Shown here in pieces: positions 35,795 through 44,995 of a stretch of 64,000 nt of DNA. The stretch spans positions 1-64,000 of the forward strand of contig NZ_BJDN01000015.1 of assembly GCF_005405165.1 (NCBI RefSeq), written 5' to 3'. The notes under the pieces are model-generated. The model ran no database searches and was not told the DNA's origin. It saw only the letters and a program-made list of their open reading frames with translations. The stretch comes from Loigolactobacillus binensis (GTDB taxonomy: Bacteria; Bacillota; Bacilli; Lactobacillales; Lactobacillaceae). Position 1 is the stretch's first letter. Each line of letters opens with the position of its first letter. Made by a program: the position numbers and the translations under genes.

Positions 35795-36014
35795 GATTTT
35801 TCACCTACTTTTATAAATTGATCGAACACTTTAATTATACGCGTTTTAGTGAAAACTAGGTCAAAATGTGTTGCTGAATCTAGTGTAAAACGTTCTTACA
35901 CGTGGATTATATGGTAATATAGTGACAATAGTTAGATGCGCTAAAAAATAATTTGTAGCAAGCGCATCAGCAACTTCAAAGGGTTGATTACTTTTGAAAC
36001 GGGGAGCACACAAC

Positions 36015-36602
36015 ATGACACAGAAAAATAAGGCGTACCACATCAGTATCCTGGCAATGTTTATTGCGGTTATTATTATTCAAAATTTTATTCCGTTGTT
36101 CGGTTATATTCCACTTGGTTTGCTGGATCTAACGACGATTCACATCACTGTGATCATTGCTGCAATTATTTTAGGGCCGCGGGATGGCGCTTTAGTTGGT
36201 GGTGTGTGGGGGCTGATCACGTTTATCCGGGCTTTTACGTCGCCAACTAGTCCGCTGGCGCCATTGGTTTTCACCAACCCAGTGGTTTCGATCGTACCGC
36301 GGGTTCTGATCGGCGTGGTCGCCGGTTGGTTGTTCATCTGGCTACAACATAAAATTAAACGGACGCCAGCGATGATGGTGGCGGCCTTGGCCGGTGCATT
36401 GATCAACACACTTTTAGTGCTCGGGTTAATTTATCTATTTTATCGAACACCGGCGGTTGCTAAGGCCTATGGTACTGCTGATATTAGCCGTCTTGGTGGC
36501 TTATTATTAGTTGTTGTGGGGACCAATGGTATTCCCGAGGCAATTTTAGCCGCAATTGTGGCACCACTGATCTGCACACCGTTATTACGCTTTCGTAAAT
36601 GA
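36015..36602 (+). CDS. ECF transporter S component, possibly pantothenate (PanT-like)
   Basis: 195 aa from the ATG at 36015 (GGGGAG upstream); six hydrophobic helices. The segment LGYIPLGLLDLTTIHITVIIAA-type pattern, the VGGVWGLITFIRAF loop and the FTNPVVSIVPR motif match the S components annotated as PanT in lactobacilli. It would bind the vitamin and work with a shared EcfAA'T module encoded elsewhere. Vitamin specificity is a family-based guess. Confidence 0.75.
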   Translation: MTQKNKAYHISILAMFIAVIIIQNFIPLFGYIPLGLLDLTTIHITVIIAAIILGPRDGALVGGVWGLITFIRAFTSPTSPLAPLVFTNPVVSIVPRVLIGVVAGWLFIWLQHKIKRTPAMMVAALAGALINTLLVLGLIYLFYRTPAVAKAYGTADISRLGGLLLVVVGTNGIPEAILAAIVAPLICTPLLRFRK

Positions 36603-36620
36603 AAAGCACACAGTTCAATA

Positions 36621-36667
36621 CAAAGCGCTCCGCCTACTGTCAGTTTGCAAGTAGGCGGAGCGCTTTG
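36621..36667. terminator. Strong bidirectional terminator
   Basis: CAAAGCGCTCCGCCTACT paired with AGTAGGCGGAGCGCTTTG between the convergent S-component and antiporter genes. Confidence 0.85.
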
Positions 36668-36675
36668 TTGATGAA

Positions 36676-38658
36676 TTAGTCATATTCGTTGTTGTTTTGC
36701 ATATAGACGATTTCGTCATAAGAAATCTGTTCACGAAGTTGACTGGCCGTGTTGGTGGAAATTTGCTGATCCCGAAGTTGATTTTCAACATAGTCATATT
36801 CATATTGAAAAACGGTGATGAATAAATGCATTTGCTTCTGATTGGTATCGTCAGGATTGTTGAAGCGGCGATGGCGAACGCTATAGGATTGGCGCACTAA
36901 TGCAATGGCAGCATAGGTTTCCGGAGTCGTCTGCTGATTTAAGTAATCAATGACTGCATTGTAACCATATTCTTCGATCTGTGCCAATCGCTGCCGTTGC
37001 GGTTTTAAATGGTTACTTTTTTGTTGCAATTGTTGATATTGCTGTTTCATTAGGCGCCTTTTAAATAAAAATTTACCACGAAATTTGAATAATAGTTTAA
37101 AACGCAGCAATAATAAACGCCAAGCTGATTGCCGCGCTGTATAATTATTAGCAGTTAAAAAGCGTTGGTACCAAGCCTCCAGCTCAGCAGTTAATTTACC
37201 CTGTTGTTTAAGCTGGGCTAAGGCGGTTTGTTCAGTGGCTTGAGCCTGCACAAAAAATTGTTGCACTTGTTCTCGACTTGGCCGTGTGTAATCCTGTTTT
37301 TGGTGATAAAGGGTCTCCAGAACAGTTTGCTGTGCCACTGTGTTTGCGGGACTATTTTGTAACTGTTTAATCGCATAATCCAGCATGTCATTCCGCACTA
37401 AGCGCAAATTAACTGCGGCCACCGGTTGTGTTGTTTTAGGTAGTAGCAACGGAATGACAAAGGTAGGGATGAGCAGACTCAATAAAATAACACTGGCAGC
37501 GATGAAAATGATCTCGTCACGCATGGGAAAGCTTTGCCCAGCGCTGATGAATGGAATTGATAGAGCCATGGATAAGGTTACCGTACCGTGAATACCGCCC
37601 GTAGCCATTAAGGCACTGATCGTCGTGCGCGAATGGTCGCGCATGTAAAGTCGAATAAACCCAAAATAGGTCCAGAAAAACCGCAATCCAGTAGCAAGCA
37701 AATAGATCAACAGCGCCAAACCGAATAAAGCGACGGCATGTAATGGGTGCTGTTTGCTTAAGGTCCAAATCACGGATGGTAAGGTCAGGCCGAGCAAAAC
37801 AAAAACAAAGCCATTGAGAATATCACTAATAATTTGCCAAGTCGTTTGGGACACAAATTGGACTTTAGTGGAAGTTAGGCGCAAACGATCTTGTTCAACG
37901 CCATGGATCAAACCGGCCGCAACAACGGCTAAAATACCCGAAGTGCCTAATTGTTCAGCGATAAAATAAATTAGAAAAGGGGTTAGAATCTGAATGGGTA
38001 GGAGGATCTGCACCGCACCAATATCGTGTTGTCGTAATAAAATACGTAATTGCACAATAACAAAGCCAAGCAAGGTACCGACCAATAAACCACCTAAGAA
38101 AACGTAAAAAAAGTCAGCGATTCCATGACCAACTGAAAAATGCCCTGAACTTAGCGCTCCCAAACTTAATTCTAAAGCGACGATCCCGGTGGCATCGTTG
38201 AATAAAGCCTCATTTTCTAAAGTACTCAAAATACGTTTTGGTAAGGGTAAATTGGTGGTGATCGATTTTACAGCAACGGCATCAGTTGGACTAACAATGG
38301 CACCTAAAGCAAAGGCTAATGGCAGTGTAAACAGTGGCACTAAAGCGTGAATACTAACGCCTAAGACGATCACGGTAACGACGACTAAGGTGATCGCCAG
38401 TGACAAGGTGGTGCCTAGATTACGCGATAGGTCACGCCGCGAAATATTTTGCGCATCGTTAAACATTAATGGTGTAATGATTGCGTATAAGAAAATAGAC
38501 GGATCAAGCTGATAGTTATGGTAAAGCGGCAGTAACGTAAATAATAGACCCATACCAATTTGGTAAAAGGCTAACGGAATCTTGGCGTAAAGCCCGTATA
38601 GAATATTTGCGGCGATGACGGCGCCTAACAATAAAATGATCGCAAAAACGGCTTCCAA
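36676..38658 (-). CDS. CPA1-family Na+(K+)/H+ antiporter
   Basis: 660 aa from TTG at 38658, preferred because AAGGAG sits 9 nt upstream and the first helix (LEAVFAIILLLGAVIAANIL) starts there; an ATG 16 codons earlier has no ribosome binding site. Residues about 1-410 form 12 or so membrane helices with the ion-binding core SPTDAVAVKSI and NDATGIVALE (Asn-Asp pair of electroneutral CPA1 exchangers). The last about 230 residues are a Gln-rich, basic, helical cytosolic tail, usual in NhaP/YjcE-like proteins. Likely extrudes Na+ in exchange for H+; ion choice unproven. Confidence 0.88.
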   Translation of the reverse strand: MEAVFAIILLLGAVIAANILYGLYAKIPLAFYQIGMGLLFTLLPLYHNYQLDPSIFLYAIITPLMFNDAQNISRRDLSRNLGTTLSLAITLVVVTVIVLGVSIHALVPLFTLPLAFALGAIVSPTDAVAVKSITTNLPLPKRILSTLENEALFNDATGIVALELSLGALSSGHFSVGHGIADFFYVFLGGLLVGTLLGFVIVQLRILLRQHDIGAVQILLPIQILTPFLIYFIAEQLGTSGILAVVAAGLIHGVEQDRLRLTSTKVQFVSQTTWQIISDILNGFVFVLLGLTLPSVIWTLSKQHPLHAVALFGLALLIYLLATGLRFFWTYFGFIRLYMRDHSRTTISALMATGGIHGTVTLSMALSIPFISAGQSFPMRDEIIFIAASVILLSLLIPTFVIPLLLPKTTQPVAAVNLRLVRNDMLDYAIKQLQNSPANTVAQQTVLETLYHQKQDYTRPSREQVQQFFVQAQATEQTALAQLKQQGKLTAELEAWYQRFLTANNYTARQSAWRLLLLRFKLLFKFRGKFLFKRRLMKQQYQQLQQKSNHLKPQRQRLAQIEEYGYNAVIDYLNQQTTPETYAAIALVRQSYSVRHRRFNNPDDTNQKQMHLFITVFQYEYDYVENQLRDQQISTNTASQLREQISYDEIVYMQNNNEYD

Positions 38659-38751
38659 AATATTTAGCTCCTTTGCATGAGTGAAGTAGCGGTATTGTGC
38701 TTGCATTATACCGCAGTTAGATCAGGTTTCAAACAGTTGTTAAGGCACCAT

Positions 38752-38791
38752 AAAAGGCGTGGTGACCGAAAAATCGGACCCACGCCTTTTT
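38752..38791 (-). terminator. Terminator of degV operon
   Basis: AAAAGGCGTGG...CCACGCCTTTT with inner CCGA/TCGG, just after the minus-strand degV gene; T-runs on both sides. Confidence 0.82.
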
Positions 38792-38806
38792 AAATTTTAT
38801 GCCAGA

Positions 38807-39667
38807 TCATGCTAAAACCTGGACCCCTAAACCAATCAAGCCAGGACCAGTATGCACACCTAAAGCAGGTGAAACATTACCAGTGAAAATATGTTCTGCC
38901 TGAGGATAAAGTTGGTGAAGCTCAGCAGTAAGTTGAGCGGCAATCTTATGATTAGCACCATCGGCTACAGCTAAATTGAAGCGTTTCGCCCCAGCAATCG
39001 TGTCGGCCAGTAGTTTTTTCATTTTTAGCAACGTTTTTTTCTCGCCGCGGACTTTAGCGATCGGATAATAAATACCATTTTCATCACAAGAAATGATCGG
39101 TTTAATGTTAAGCAGTGTACCGGCCATTCCGGCAACACGGCCAATACGACCACCTTTTTGCAAATAAGTTAATGTCGGTACATAGAAAAAGACCTTTGTG
39201 CGTTTAGCAACGGTACGAAGCCGGGCTTCGATCTCACCTTTATGCAGTCCTTCTTCGCTAAGTTGTGCCGCTAAAATGGCCGTTAAACCACTGGCAATAC
39301 CAATATTTTTGGTGTCGATCACGCTGACATCTAGCTCAGAAACTCGTGCGGCTAATTGGACCTGCTGATAAGTGCCGGATAATCCACTAGAAATACAGAT
39401 CGCGATCACTTCTTTATAGCCATCAGCTTTAATATTAGCAAAGGCCTCAGCAATTAGGTTACCGGTTGGTGAAGCCGTCTTAGGAATTTCTTTATCTAAA
39501 TTGGCATAAACCGTTTCTGGATCGATGGTGACTTTATCCAAATAAATCTCATCCCGGTAGGCGATCGTCATTGGGACCATATATAGGTGGTGTGCCGCAA
39601 TAAAATCGGCAGGCACATCTGAACAAGAATCGACGAGAATTGCTACGTGTTGGCTAAGTTTAGTCAT
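38807..39667 (-). CDS. DegV family fatty-acid-binding protein
   Basis: 286 aa from the ATG at 39667 (AAGGAG 9 nt upstream). DegV proteins bind long-chain fatty acids (FakB-type partners of the FakA kinase). Motifs: VDSCSDVPADF near the N-terminus, SGLSGTYQ (fatty-acid carboxylate/phosphate site), and GGRIGRVAGM followed by IKPIISCDENG. Its start overlaps the stop of the upstream DUF1836 gene by 8 nt, so the two are translationally coupled. Which fatty acid is bound is unknown. Confidence 0.9.
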   Translation of the reverse strand: MTKLSQHVAILVDSCSDVPADFIAAHHLYMVPMTIAYRDEIYLDKVTIDPETVYANLDKEIPKTASPTGNLIAEAFANIKADGYKEVIAICISSGLSGTYQQVQLAARVSELDVSVIDTKNIGIASGLTAILAAQLSEEGLHKGEIEARLRTVAKRTKVFFYVPTLTYLQKGGRIGRVAGMAGTLLNIKPIISCDENGIYYPIAKVRGEKKTLLKMKKLLADTIAGAKRFNLAVADGANHKIAAQLTAELHQLYPQAEHIFTGNVSPALGVHTGPGLIGLGVQVLA

Positions 39668-40202
39668 GAAGGTTAACTCCTTTATTAATATGCGGCGCAT
39701 GTTGTAACAGCCGCCTACTGATCAATTGATAAATAACGGTGGTTACTGCCGTTTGCTGTAGAGCATCTGCCCAAATAAATTCGGTATTGGTTGGCAGTGG
39801 TACCGCTTGGGCCGACTGCAATGTTTGTAATTGTGTTGTGAAATTGGTGATAAAACGATCATAAGCTGCTTGCGCCGATAATGCGTTTAATTCACCAGCA
39901 AAACCGGTACGGATCATTTCCAAGGGGAAAACAGTTTTCAGCAAGGTTAAGGTGACCACCGCAGCTAAATGTTCACGCCGATAACGTTTTTTAACTGGTT
40001 TGAACATGACCTTGTGCTTGACATAGTTATTGATCATTGCCGGGGTTACTGGATCTAAAGCTAACGGAGCTAGATATTGATTCACTAAATTGACCAATTG
40101 CTCCATATAGATATCAAAATCCGGAAAGTCTTTCCAGTAGGGAAGCTGCAAAGTTTGTAGCTGAGCCAACCAAGTTGGAAAGTCTTCTGCTATTGGTGCC
40201 AT
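39660..40202 (-). CDS. DUF1836 protein, putative regulator
   Basis: 180 aa. It resembles the DUF1836 (YkrK-like) family: a helical protein with an HTH-like middle (TPAMINNYVKHKVMFKPVKKRYRREHLAAVV, about 54-84). These proteins are thought to be DNA-binding but are uncharacterised. First gene of a two-gene unit with degV. A perfect 9-3-9 palindrome overlaps the -35 of its promoter and could be its own operator. Confidence 0.8.
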   Translation of the reverse strand: MAPIAEDFPTWLAQLQTLQLPYWKDFPDFDIYMEQLVNLVNQYLAPLALDPVTPAMINNYVKHKVMFKPVKKRYRREHLAAVVTLTLLKTVFPLEMIRTGFAGELNALSAQAAYDRFITNFTTQLQTLQSAQAVPLPTNTEFIWADALQQTAVTTVIYQLISRRLLQHAPHINKGVNLHD

Positions 40203-40235
40203 TGTTTGTTCCTCTTTTACTATTTGATTATTGAC

Positions 40236-40270
40236 AGTATAAACTTATCATCTAGTTTTGTAAACTAGAT
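40236..40270 (-). promoter_or_regulatory. Promoter and palindromic operator of the DUF1836-degV unit
   Basis: Minus strand: TTTACA (40264-40259), 17-nt spacer, TATACT (40241-40236). The palindrome ATCTAGTTT-TGT-AAACTAGAT (40250-40270) covers the -35 box, the usual place for a repressor site. Confidence 0.6.
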
Positions 40271-40507
40271 TGTGCGGATATACAATTTGCTAGCTCTAAC
40301 TCAGTAAAAAGGCAGGCTTTAACCTGATCAAGGCCAAGCCGTGATCAAAATTGGTTTAGGGCTTTGCCGTTAGTTTCTAAAATTTACTCAGTTATGATTA
40401 AGCATTATTTGACAAATTAAAATGAATGCGCGATACTCATAAAGTTAACAGCATATACTATATAGCACGTTAACAAAATAAAATGGGGAAATGGTGGCGT
40501 TGGTATT
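40271..40507. other. Divergent region before yhgE-like gene
   Basis: No gene; AT-rich towards the yhgE-like start. The ribosome binding site GGTGGCG lies about 9 nt before the yhgE ATG. No clear terminator. Confidence 0.35.
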
Positions 40508-43500
40508 ATGCAAACCGTTAAACAGCATTCACGACTTTTATTATTATTAAGCTTAATTGTTATTATTCCGTTGCTATTATTATTCATTGCCATGAATTTT
40601 GTGGCCTATGAGCAACACACAAGCACTAGTCGTATCAATGTTGCCGTGGTCGATCAAGATCAACCGGCAAAATTTCAAGGCAAAACAGTGGCCTTAGGTG
40701 CAGGGGTCAAAAAGCAACTATTACATAATCATCAGGTGACGTGGCATTTTGTTTCTGCCCAAGTAGCTAATGCACGGTTGAAAGATGGAACGTATTTGAT
40801 GAAGGTCACTTTACCACATAATTTTTCTAAAAACGCGACGACGGCCTTAAATGCACGGCCTAAAACTAGTCATATCAAAGTCGCTTTATCTGACCACAAT
40901 AATTTTGCGTCACATTTGATCACGCAGCAAGTGGCAGAAAAGCTACGGGCGGAAGTGGTCGCTAATGTCCAGCAGGCCTATGATCAAAACGTATTCACGG
41001 CACTGAAACAATTGGGCAGCGGTGTTAGCCAGGCCCACGCTGGAACTAAAAAGTTAAAAACTGGGACCACACAATTAAGTTCCGGTAGTAAACAATTAAA
41101 CAGTGGTTTAACGCAATTACAAAGTAAAACACAACCTTTGGCCTCCGGAGTTTACCAACTTTATTCCGGTAGTGCTACATTAAACACTGGCGTCAAAAGT
41201 TATACGAACGGCGTTAGTCAACTTAACAGTGGATTAGGAACGTTACAAGCAGGCACCGCACCGCTAGCATCTGGCGTAACACGTTTAGCCACTGGTAGCA
41301 AACAGCTAAACACAGGTGTTAAAAGTTACACTGCTGGCACTAGTCAACTCAATAATGGTTTAGCAACTTTACAAGCAGGTACTGTTCCGTTAGCGTCGGG
41401 AGTAGCACGGTTGACCACCGGTAGTGGTCAAGTCAGTGCTGGCATCCAAACCTATACTAATGGTACTAGCCAGCTTAATACTGGTTTAACAGCACTAAAG
41501 GCTGGAACAGGTCCATTAGCTACTGGTGTGGCGCAATTAACCACTGGCAGCGGTCAGCTTAATAGTGGCATTCAAACCTATACTGCAGGTACCAGCCAAC
41601 TTAATAGTGGCCTGGCGACCCTAGTCAAAAACAATTCGGCACTTAATAATGGAACGCAACAAGTTAGTACTGCCGTCAGCCAATTAACCACTGGTAGTCA
41701 ACAATTGCAAAGTTCCTTACAGGCTGCGGCCGATAAAATTGATCAACAATTAGCCGCAGGAAAGCCACAGATTGCTCAATTAAATAGCGGTTTAACGGCC
41801 CTTAATCAAGGTATTAGTGACTTGAATAATAATGTGAATGGAACTGGTAGTCAGCAATTGACTAACGATTTAACAACAGTTGGTGGTGCTTTGACTAGTA
41901 TGAAAACGTCATTGACTAGTGTTCAAGGTAGTATGAATTCTTTGCAAACCAACTTAACCACTGCTGGGACTAACTTTACGGCGGCTGGTACTGCGGCCAC
42001 ACAAGTTGCTACAATTCTTGGGGATACCCAAGTTGCGGCCGCAATTTTTAAAGCCGATCCAGCGGCTGCAATCAAATTAGCCGAACTCAAGGGAACCTTG
42101 ACTAAGAATATGACGGCTGGGGCAACTGCATTGACTGCTGCGGCAACCAATGCAACTAGTGTGGGGACGGATCTAACTAGTACAGGAACTTCACTGGCTA
42201 AAACACAAGCTCCAATGACGGATGTTCAAACACAGTTAAAAACTTTGCAGGCGGGGGTAGCAAAATTAGCTGATCAGAATACTGGTGCACCAGCAGCAGT
42301 CAGCGGGACTAAAAAAGCAATTGCAACACTACAAGCTGGACTAACTGAAGTCAGCACAGGTTTACAGCAACAAGGTCATACAGCAAGTACAATGGGCGCC
42401 ATTCAGGCTAGTGGTGCTATTCATGATGGCCTGGTCAAGGTTAGTGCTGGTCTAAATGGCTCCAGTGGCCTGATCGCTGGCATTAAGTCTTATACAGCAG
42501 GTGCGCAACAAGCAGCAACCGGCAGCAGTCAGTTAGTGGCCAATAACGGTCAATTAACTTCAGGGTCGATACAAGTTGCTAATGGGTTAAATCAGCTCAA
42601 TGGTCAGGTACCGACACTGACTTCAGGGGTAACTAAGTTGGCTAACGGTAGCCAGCAGTTGGTGGCTAATAACAGTCAATTAACTTCAGGGTCGACACAA
42701 GTTGCTAATGGGTTAAGTCAACTTAATGGTCAAGTGCCAACACTGACTTCAGGAGTAACTAAGTTGGCTAACGGTAGCCAGCAGTTGGTGGCTAATAACA
42801 GTCAATTAACTTCAGGGTCGACACAAGTTACTAATGGATTAAATCAGCTTAATGGGCAAGTACCGACGCTGACGTCAGGAGTAACCCAATTAACCAATGG
42901 TAGCCAGCAATTAGTGGCCAATAATAATCAGCTCACTTCAGGGACCACTCAATTAGCTACTGGCTTAGGCCAACTTAATAGCCAGATTCCGACATTGGTC
43001 GCCGGCGTTAAACAGTTAACGACAGGTGCTGGTCAATTGGACAGCGGTTTAGCCCAAGAAAATGCAGGGATGAACACACTTAATAATAAATTAGCGGCTG
43101 GCAGTCAAAAGGTCAGCAACTTAAGCTTTACTTCAGCTAATGTGGATCATTTTGTGACGCCAGTGGCTAATCAAACCCAGGCAGATAATCTAGCTAAACC
43201 ACTGTTATCCGTTTTGGCGCCACTAGTGATTTTTATGGTATTGTTTATCGGTGCGATCCTGACAGAGCTTGGCTTTAACCGTTATAGTCAACGATTCCAG
43301 GCACAACCACGACGCCAGAAATTTGCGTTATTAGCAGCAGCAATTATTTTACAGGCCGTTGGGATCGCGATTGTTACCATACTGATGGGGATCAGTGTGG
43401 CGCATCCAGTTAGCCTGTTACTGTTATTGTTATTAGGTAGTGGTCTATTCACCTTGATCGTCTTTAATTTTGATCGTTGGTGGGGAACATTAGGGGTTTT

Positions 43501-43753
43501 GGCAACCTTAGCGATTCTATTTATTCAACTGATCGTTTCTGGTGGGTTATTACCTAACGCTATGCTTTCCGCCGTTTATCGTGGGATCAGTACGATTTTA
43601 CCGGGAACCTATTTGCTTAACGGGTTAAATTATGCCTTAAACGATTTAGCTACTAAACCGGTGCTCAATGGCCTGATCTTGATTATTTTTGCCGTTATTT
43701 TCAGTTTACCTTTTGTCTTTAAACGACAATTTAACGCGCTAAATCATGGATAA
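40508..43753 (+). CDS. YhgE/Pip-type membrane protein with long heptad repeats
   Basis: 1081 aa. One N-terminal membrane helix (LLLLLSLIVIIPLLLLFIAM), an extracytoplasmic region of about 850 residues, then five or six C-terminal helices (about 895-1075) with the ABC-2-like YhgE C-terminal domain. The extracytoplasmic part is made of X-X-X-Leu-X-X-Gly-type heptads arranged as 42-aa units. Three or four diverged units lie at about residues 195-375, and four nearly identical ones at about 675-850. Relatives include phage infection protein Pip and EsaA. Function is unknown, though Pip is a phage receptor in Lactococcus. A MarR regulator follows in the same direction. Confidence 0.88.
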   Translation: MQTVKQHSRLLLLLSLIVIIPLLLLFIAMNFVAYEQHTSTSRINVAVVDQDQPAKFQGKTVALGAGVKKQLLHNHQVTWHFVSAQVANARLKDGTYLMKVTLPHNFSKNATTALNARPKTSHIKVALSDHNNFASHLITQQVAEKLRAEVVANVQQAYDQNVFTALKQLGSGVSQAHAGTKKLKTGTTQLSSGSKQLNSGLTQLQSKTQPLASGVYQLYSGSATLNTGVKSYTNGVSQLNSGLGTLQAGTAPLASGVTRLATGSKQLNTGVKSYTAGTSQLNNGLATLQAGTVPLASGVARLTTGSGQVSAGIQTYTNGTSQLNTGLTALKAGTGPLATGVAQLTTGSGQLNSGIQTYTAGTSQLNSGLATLVKNNSALNNGTQQVSTAVSQLTTGSQQLQSSLQAAADKIDQQLAAGKPQIAQLNSGLTALNQGISDLNNNVNGTGSQQLTNDLTTVGGALTSMKTSLTSVQGSMNSLQTNLTTAGTNFTAAGTAATQVATILGDTQVAAAIFKADPAAAIKLAELKGTLTKNMTAGATALTAAATNATSVGTDLTSTGTSLAKTQAPMTDVQTQLKTLQAGVAKLADQNTGAPAAVSGTKKAIATLQAGLTEVSTGLQQQGHTASTMGAIQASGAIHDGLVKVSAGLNGSSGLIAGIKSYTAGAQQAATGSSQLVANNGQLTSGSIQVANGLNQLNGQVPTLTSGVTKLANGSQQLVANNSQLTSGSTQVANGLSQLNGQVPTLTSGVTKLANGSQQLVANNSQLTSGSTQVTNGLNQLNGQVPTLTSGVTQLTNGSQQLVANNNQLTSGTTQLATGLGQLNSQIPTLVAGVKQLTTGAGQLDSGLAQENAGMNTLNNKLAAGSQKVSNLSFTSANVDHFVTPVANQTQADNLAKPLLSVLAPLVIFMVLFIGAILTELGFNRYSQRFQAQPRRQKFALLAAAIILQAVGIAIVTILMGISVAHPVSLLLLLLLGSGLFTLIVFNFDRWWGTLGVLATLAILFIQLIVSGGLLPNAMLSAVYRGISTILPGTYLLNGLNYALNDLATKPVLNGLILIIFAVIFSLPFVFKRQFNALNHG
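42536..43000 (+). repeat. 126-bp in-frame tandem repeat in yhgE-like gene
   Basis: Four consecutive 126-bp units; the landmark GTGGC-C/T-AATAAC recurs at 42536, 42662, 42788 and 42914. The two central copies are nearly identical at DNA level. The unit encodes 42 residues (six heptads). Near-identity points to recent expansion by recombination or slippage. Confidence 0.9.
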
Positions 43754-43762
43754 TATGGTACG

Positions 43763-43781
43763 CTCAATATAAACAATTGAG
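43763..43781. promoter_or_regulatory. Candidate operator before marR-like gene
   Basis: CTCAAT-N7-ATTGAG lies between the yhgE-like and marR-like genes, 18 nt before the regulator's ATG. Confidence 0.3.
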
Positions 43782-43798
43782 AAAGCGAGTAATTCAGG

Positions 43799-44248
43799 AT
43801 GAGTCAGGCGCATGATGCTTTATTAGAAGCGTATATTGATGTTTACATGTCAGGGTTTAAATACATTAGTGATCTCGTTTCGGAGCCAACTAAGGAATTT
43901 AATTTATCCTTTGAACAGTTTTTGATCATGCGCGATATTGCTGCCGGTCAGCAAGTTGCAATGTCGGATATTGCGACTAAACGTGGTGTGACTAAGGCGG
44001 CTATTTCGCGGCAGATTCGCGTGATGCTGGAGCATAACTACATTGAACAAGAACGTGATGCCAATGACCGGCGCCGTTTATACTTGCGGTTAACGCCGGA
44101 GGGCCAGAAGGTTGCGCAAGCAATTAATCAGGCCATTCACCAGCGCTTTCATGGTTGGGTTGCCTTGTTTGGTGAAGAAGAGGCGCAAGAATTATTGCGC
44201 CTAATGCGTAAGGTCAGCACTAAGATCATCCATCAGGACGGCAAATAA
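43799..44248 (+). CDS. MarR-family regulator
   Basis: 149 aa with the MarR winged helix: MSDIATKRGVTKAAISRQIRVMLEHNYIEQERDANDRRRLYLRLTPEG (about 60-107), including the D-x-R-R wing. Only 45 bp after the yhgE-like gene and in the same direction, so probably co-transcribed and controlling it. Terminator at 44351. Confidence 0.9.
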   Translation: MSQAHDALLEAYIDVYMSGFKYISDLVSEPTKEFNLSFEQFLIMRDIAAGQQVAMSDIATKRGVTKAAISRQIRVMLEHNYIEQERDANDRRRLYLRLTPEGQKVAQAINQAIHQRFHGWVALFGEEEAQELLRLMRKVSTKIIHQDGK

Positions 44249-44350
44249 ATGACGGAAAATGGGAATGATCTAAAATTGATTGTGGCTTAACGCTGGTTAG
44301 CTACATGAACCTATAATTTTGGCGTATGTGCTAAAGACGGGTTTGAAAAT

Positions 44351-44394
44351 AAGCAGTGGCTAGGACTTTTGTCCCGGCCACTGCTTTTGTTTTC
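44351..44394 (+). terminator. Intrinsic terminator after marR-like gene
   Basis: AAGCAGTGGC...GCCACTGCTT enclosing GGAC/GTCC, followed by TTGTTTT. The surrounding gap 44249-44574 holds no gene. Confidence 0.82.
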
Positions 44395-44574
44395 AAGCAG
44401 ATTATTTTCAGATTGACTTGTGCTTTAATAGTCGGTAAGTGAATGGTTTAATCACTTGAAAAAAAGCTTTGCCCAAGTTATACTTTTTTTGTAATGAAAG
44501 CGTTTTATGATCGTTTCATAACAAAAAGGGTGTACCAAAAAAATAATTTTTACTGGGTAAAGGAGTAACGGATT

Positions 44575-44898
44575 ATGGCGGAAACAAAAAAACAGGATCT
44601 AAAGGCGATCATGGGGTTGATCGTGAATGGTGGGAACGCAAAAAGTGCGGCCTTTGCGGCAATTAATGCAGCTAAACTAGGTGACTTCACTACTGCTAGC
44701 ACTAAACTAAAGGAAGCCGATCGTTATTTAGTAGTGGCCCATAATTTGCAAACTGATTTGTTAGCGGCTGAAGCTAACGGGGAGCATATGCAGGTTACCT
44801 TATTGGCCGTTCATGGCCAAGATCAGATCATGAATGCGATCGCTTTCCGTGATCTAGCTGGCGAAATTGTTGTGCTATACCAGCGTTTAGTCCACTGA
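44575..44898 (+). CDS. PTS lactose/cellobiose-type EIIA component, orphan
   Basis: 107 aa, all-helical EIIA-Lac fold. The phosphorylated His is His80 in TLLAVHGQDQIMNA; Asp83 corresponds to the trimer-centre acid of the family. Usually part of a set with EIIB and EIIC for beta-glucosides or chitobiose; here there is no partner within the window. It could serve a remote EIIBC or act as a regulator. AAAGGAG lies 8-9 nt before the ATG. A poor cre-like sequence (two mismatches) at about 44496 is not convincing. Confidence 0.88.
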   Translation: MAETKKQDLKAIMGLIVNGGNAKSAAFAAINAAKLGDFTTASTKLKEADRYLVVAHNLQTDLLAAEANGEHMQVTLLAVHGQDQIMNAIAFRDLAGEIVVLYQRLVH

Positions 44899-44960
44899 AT
44901 TGTTGCAAAGGTCGCCTTATGGAAAATAAAAAAGCTGTGGTAATTGCGCCCACAGCCGTT

Positions 44961-44993
44961 GTCAGCGGCCCAAGTGGGCTGCTGACTTTTTTT
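44961..44993 (+). terminator. Intrinsic terminator after EIIA gene
   Basis: GTCAGC-G-GCCC-AAGT-GGGC-T-GCTGAC followed by T7. Confidence 0.9.
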
Positions 44994-44995
44994 AA

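Noticed and set aside
42536..43000. CRISPR-like regular spacing of repeats
   Set aside because: Units are contiguous, in frame and 126 bp long; they encode protein heptads and have no spacers.
44494..44508. cre site before the EIIA gene
   Set aside because: Two mismatches in the most conserved right half of the consensus.
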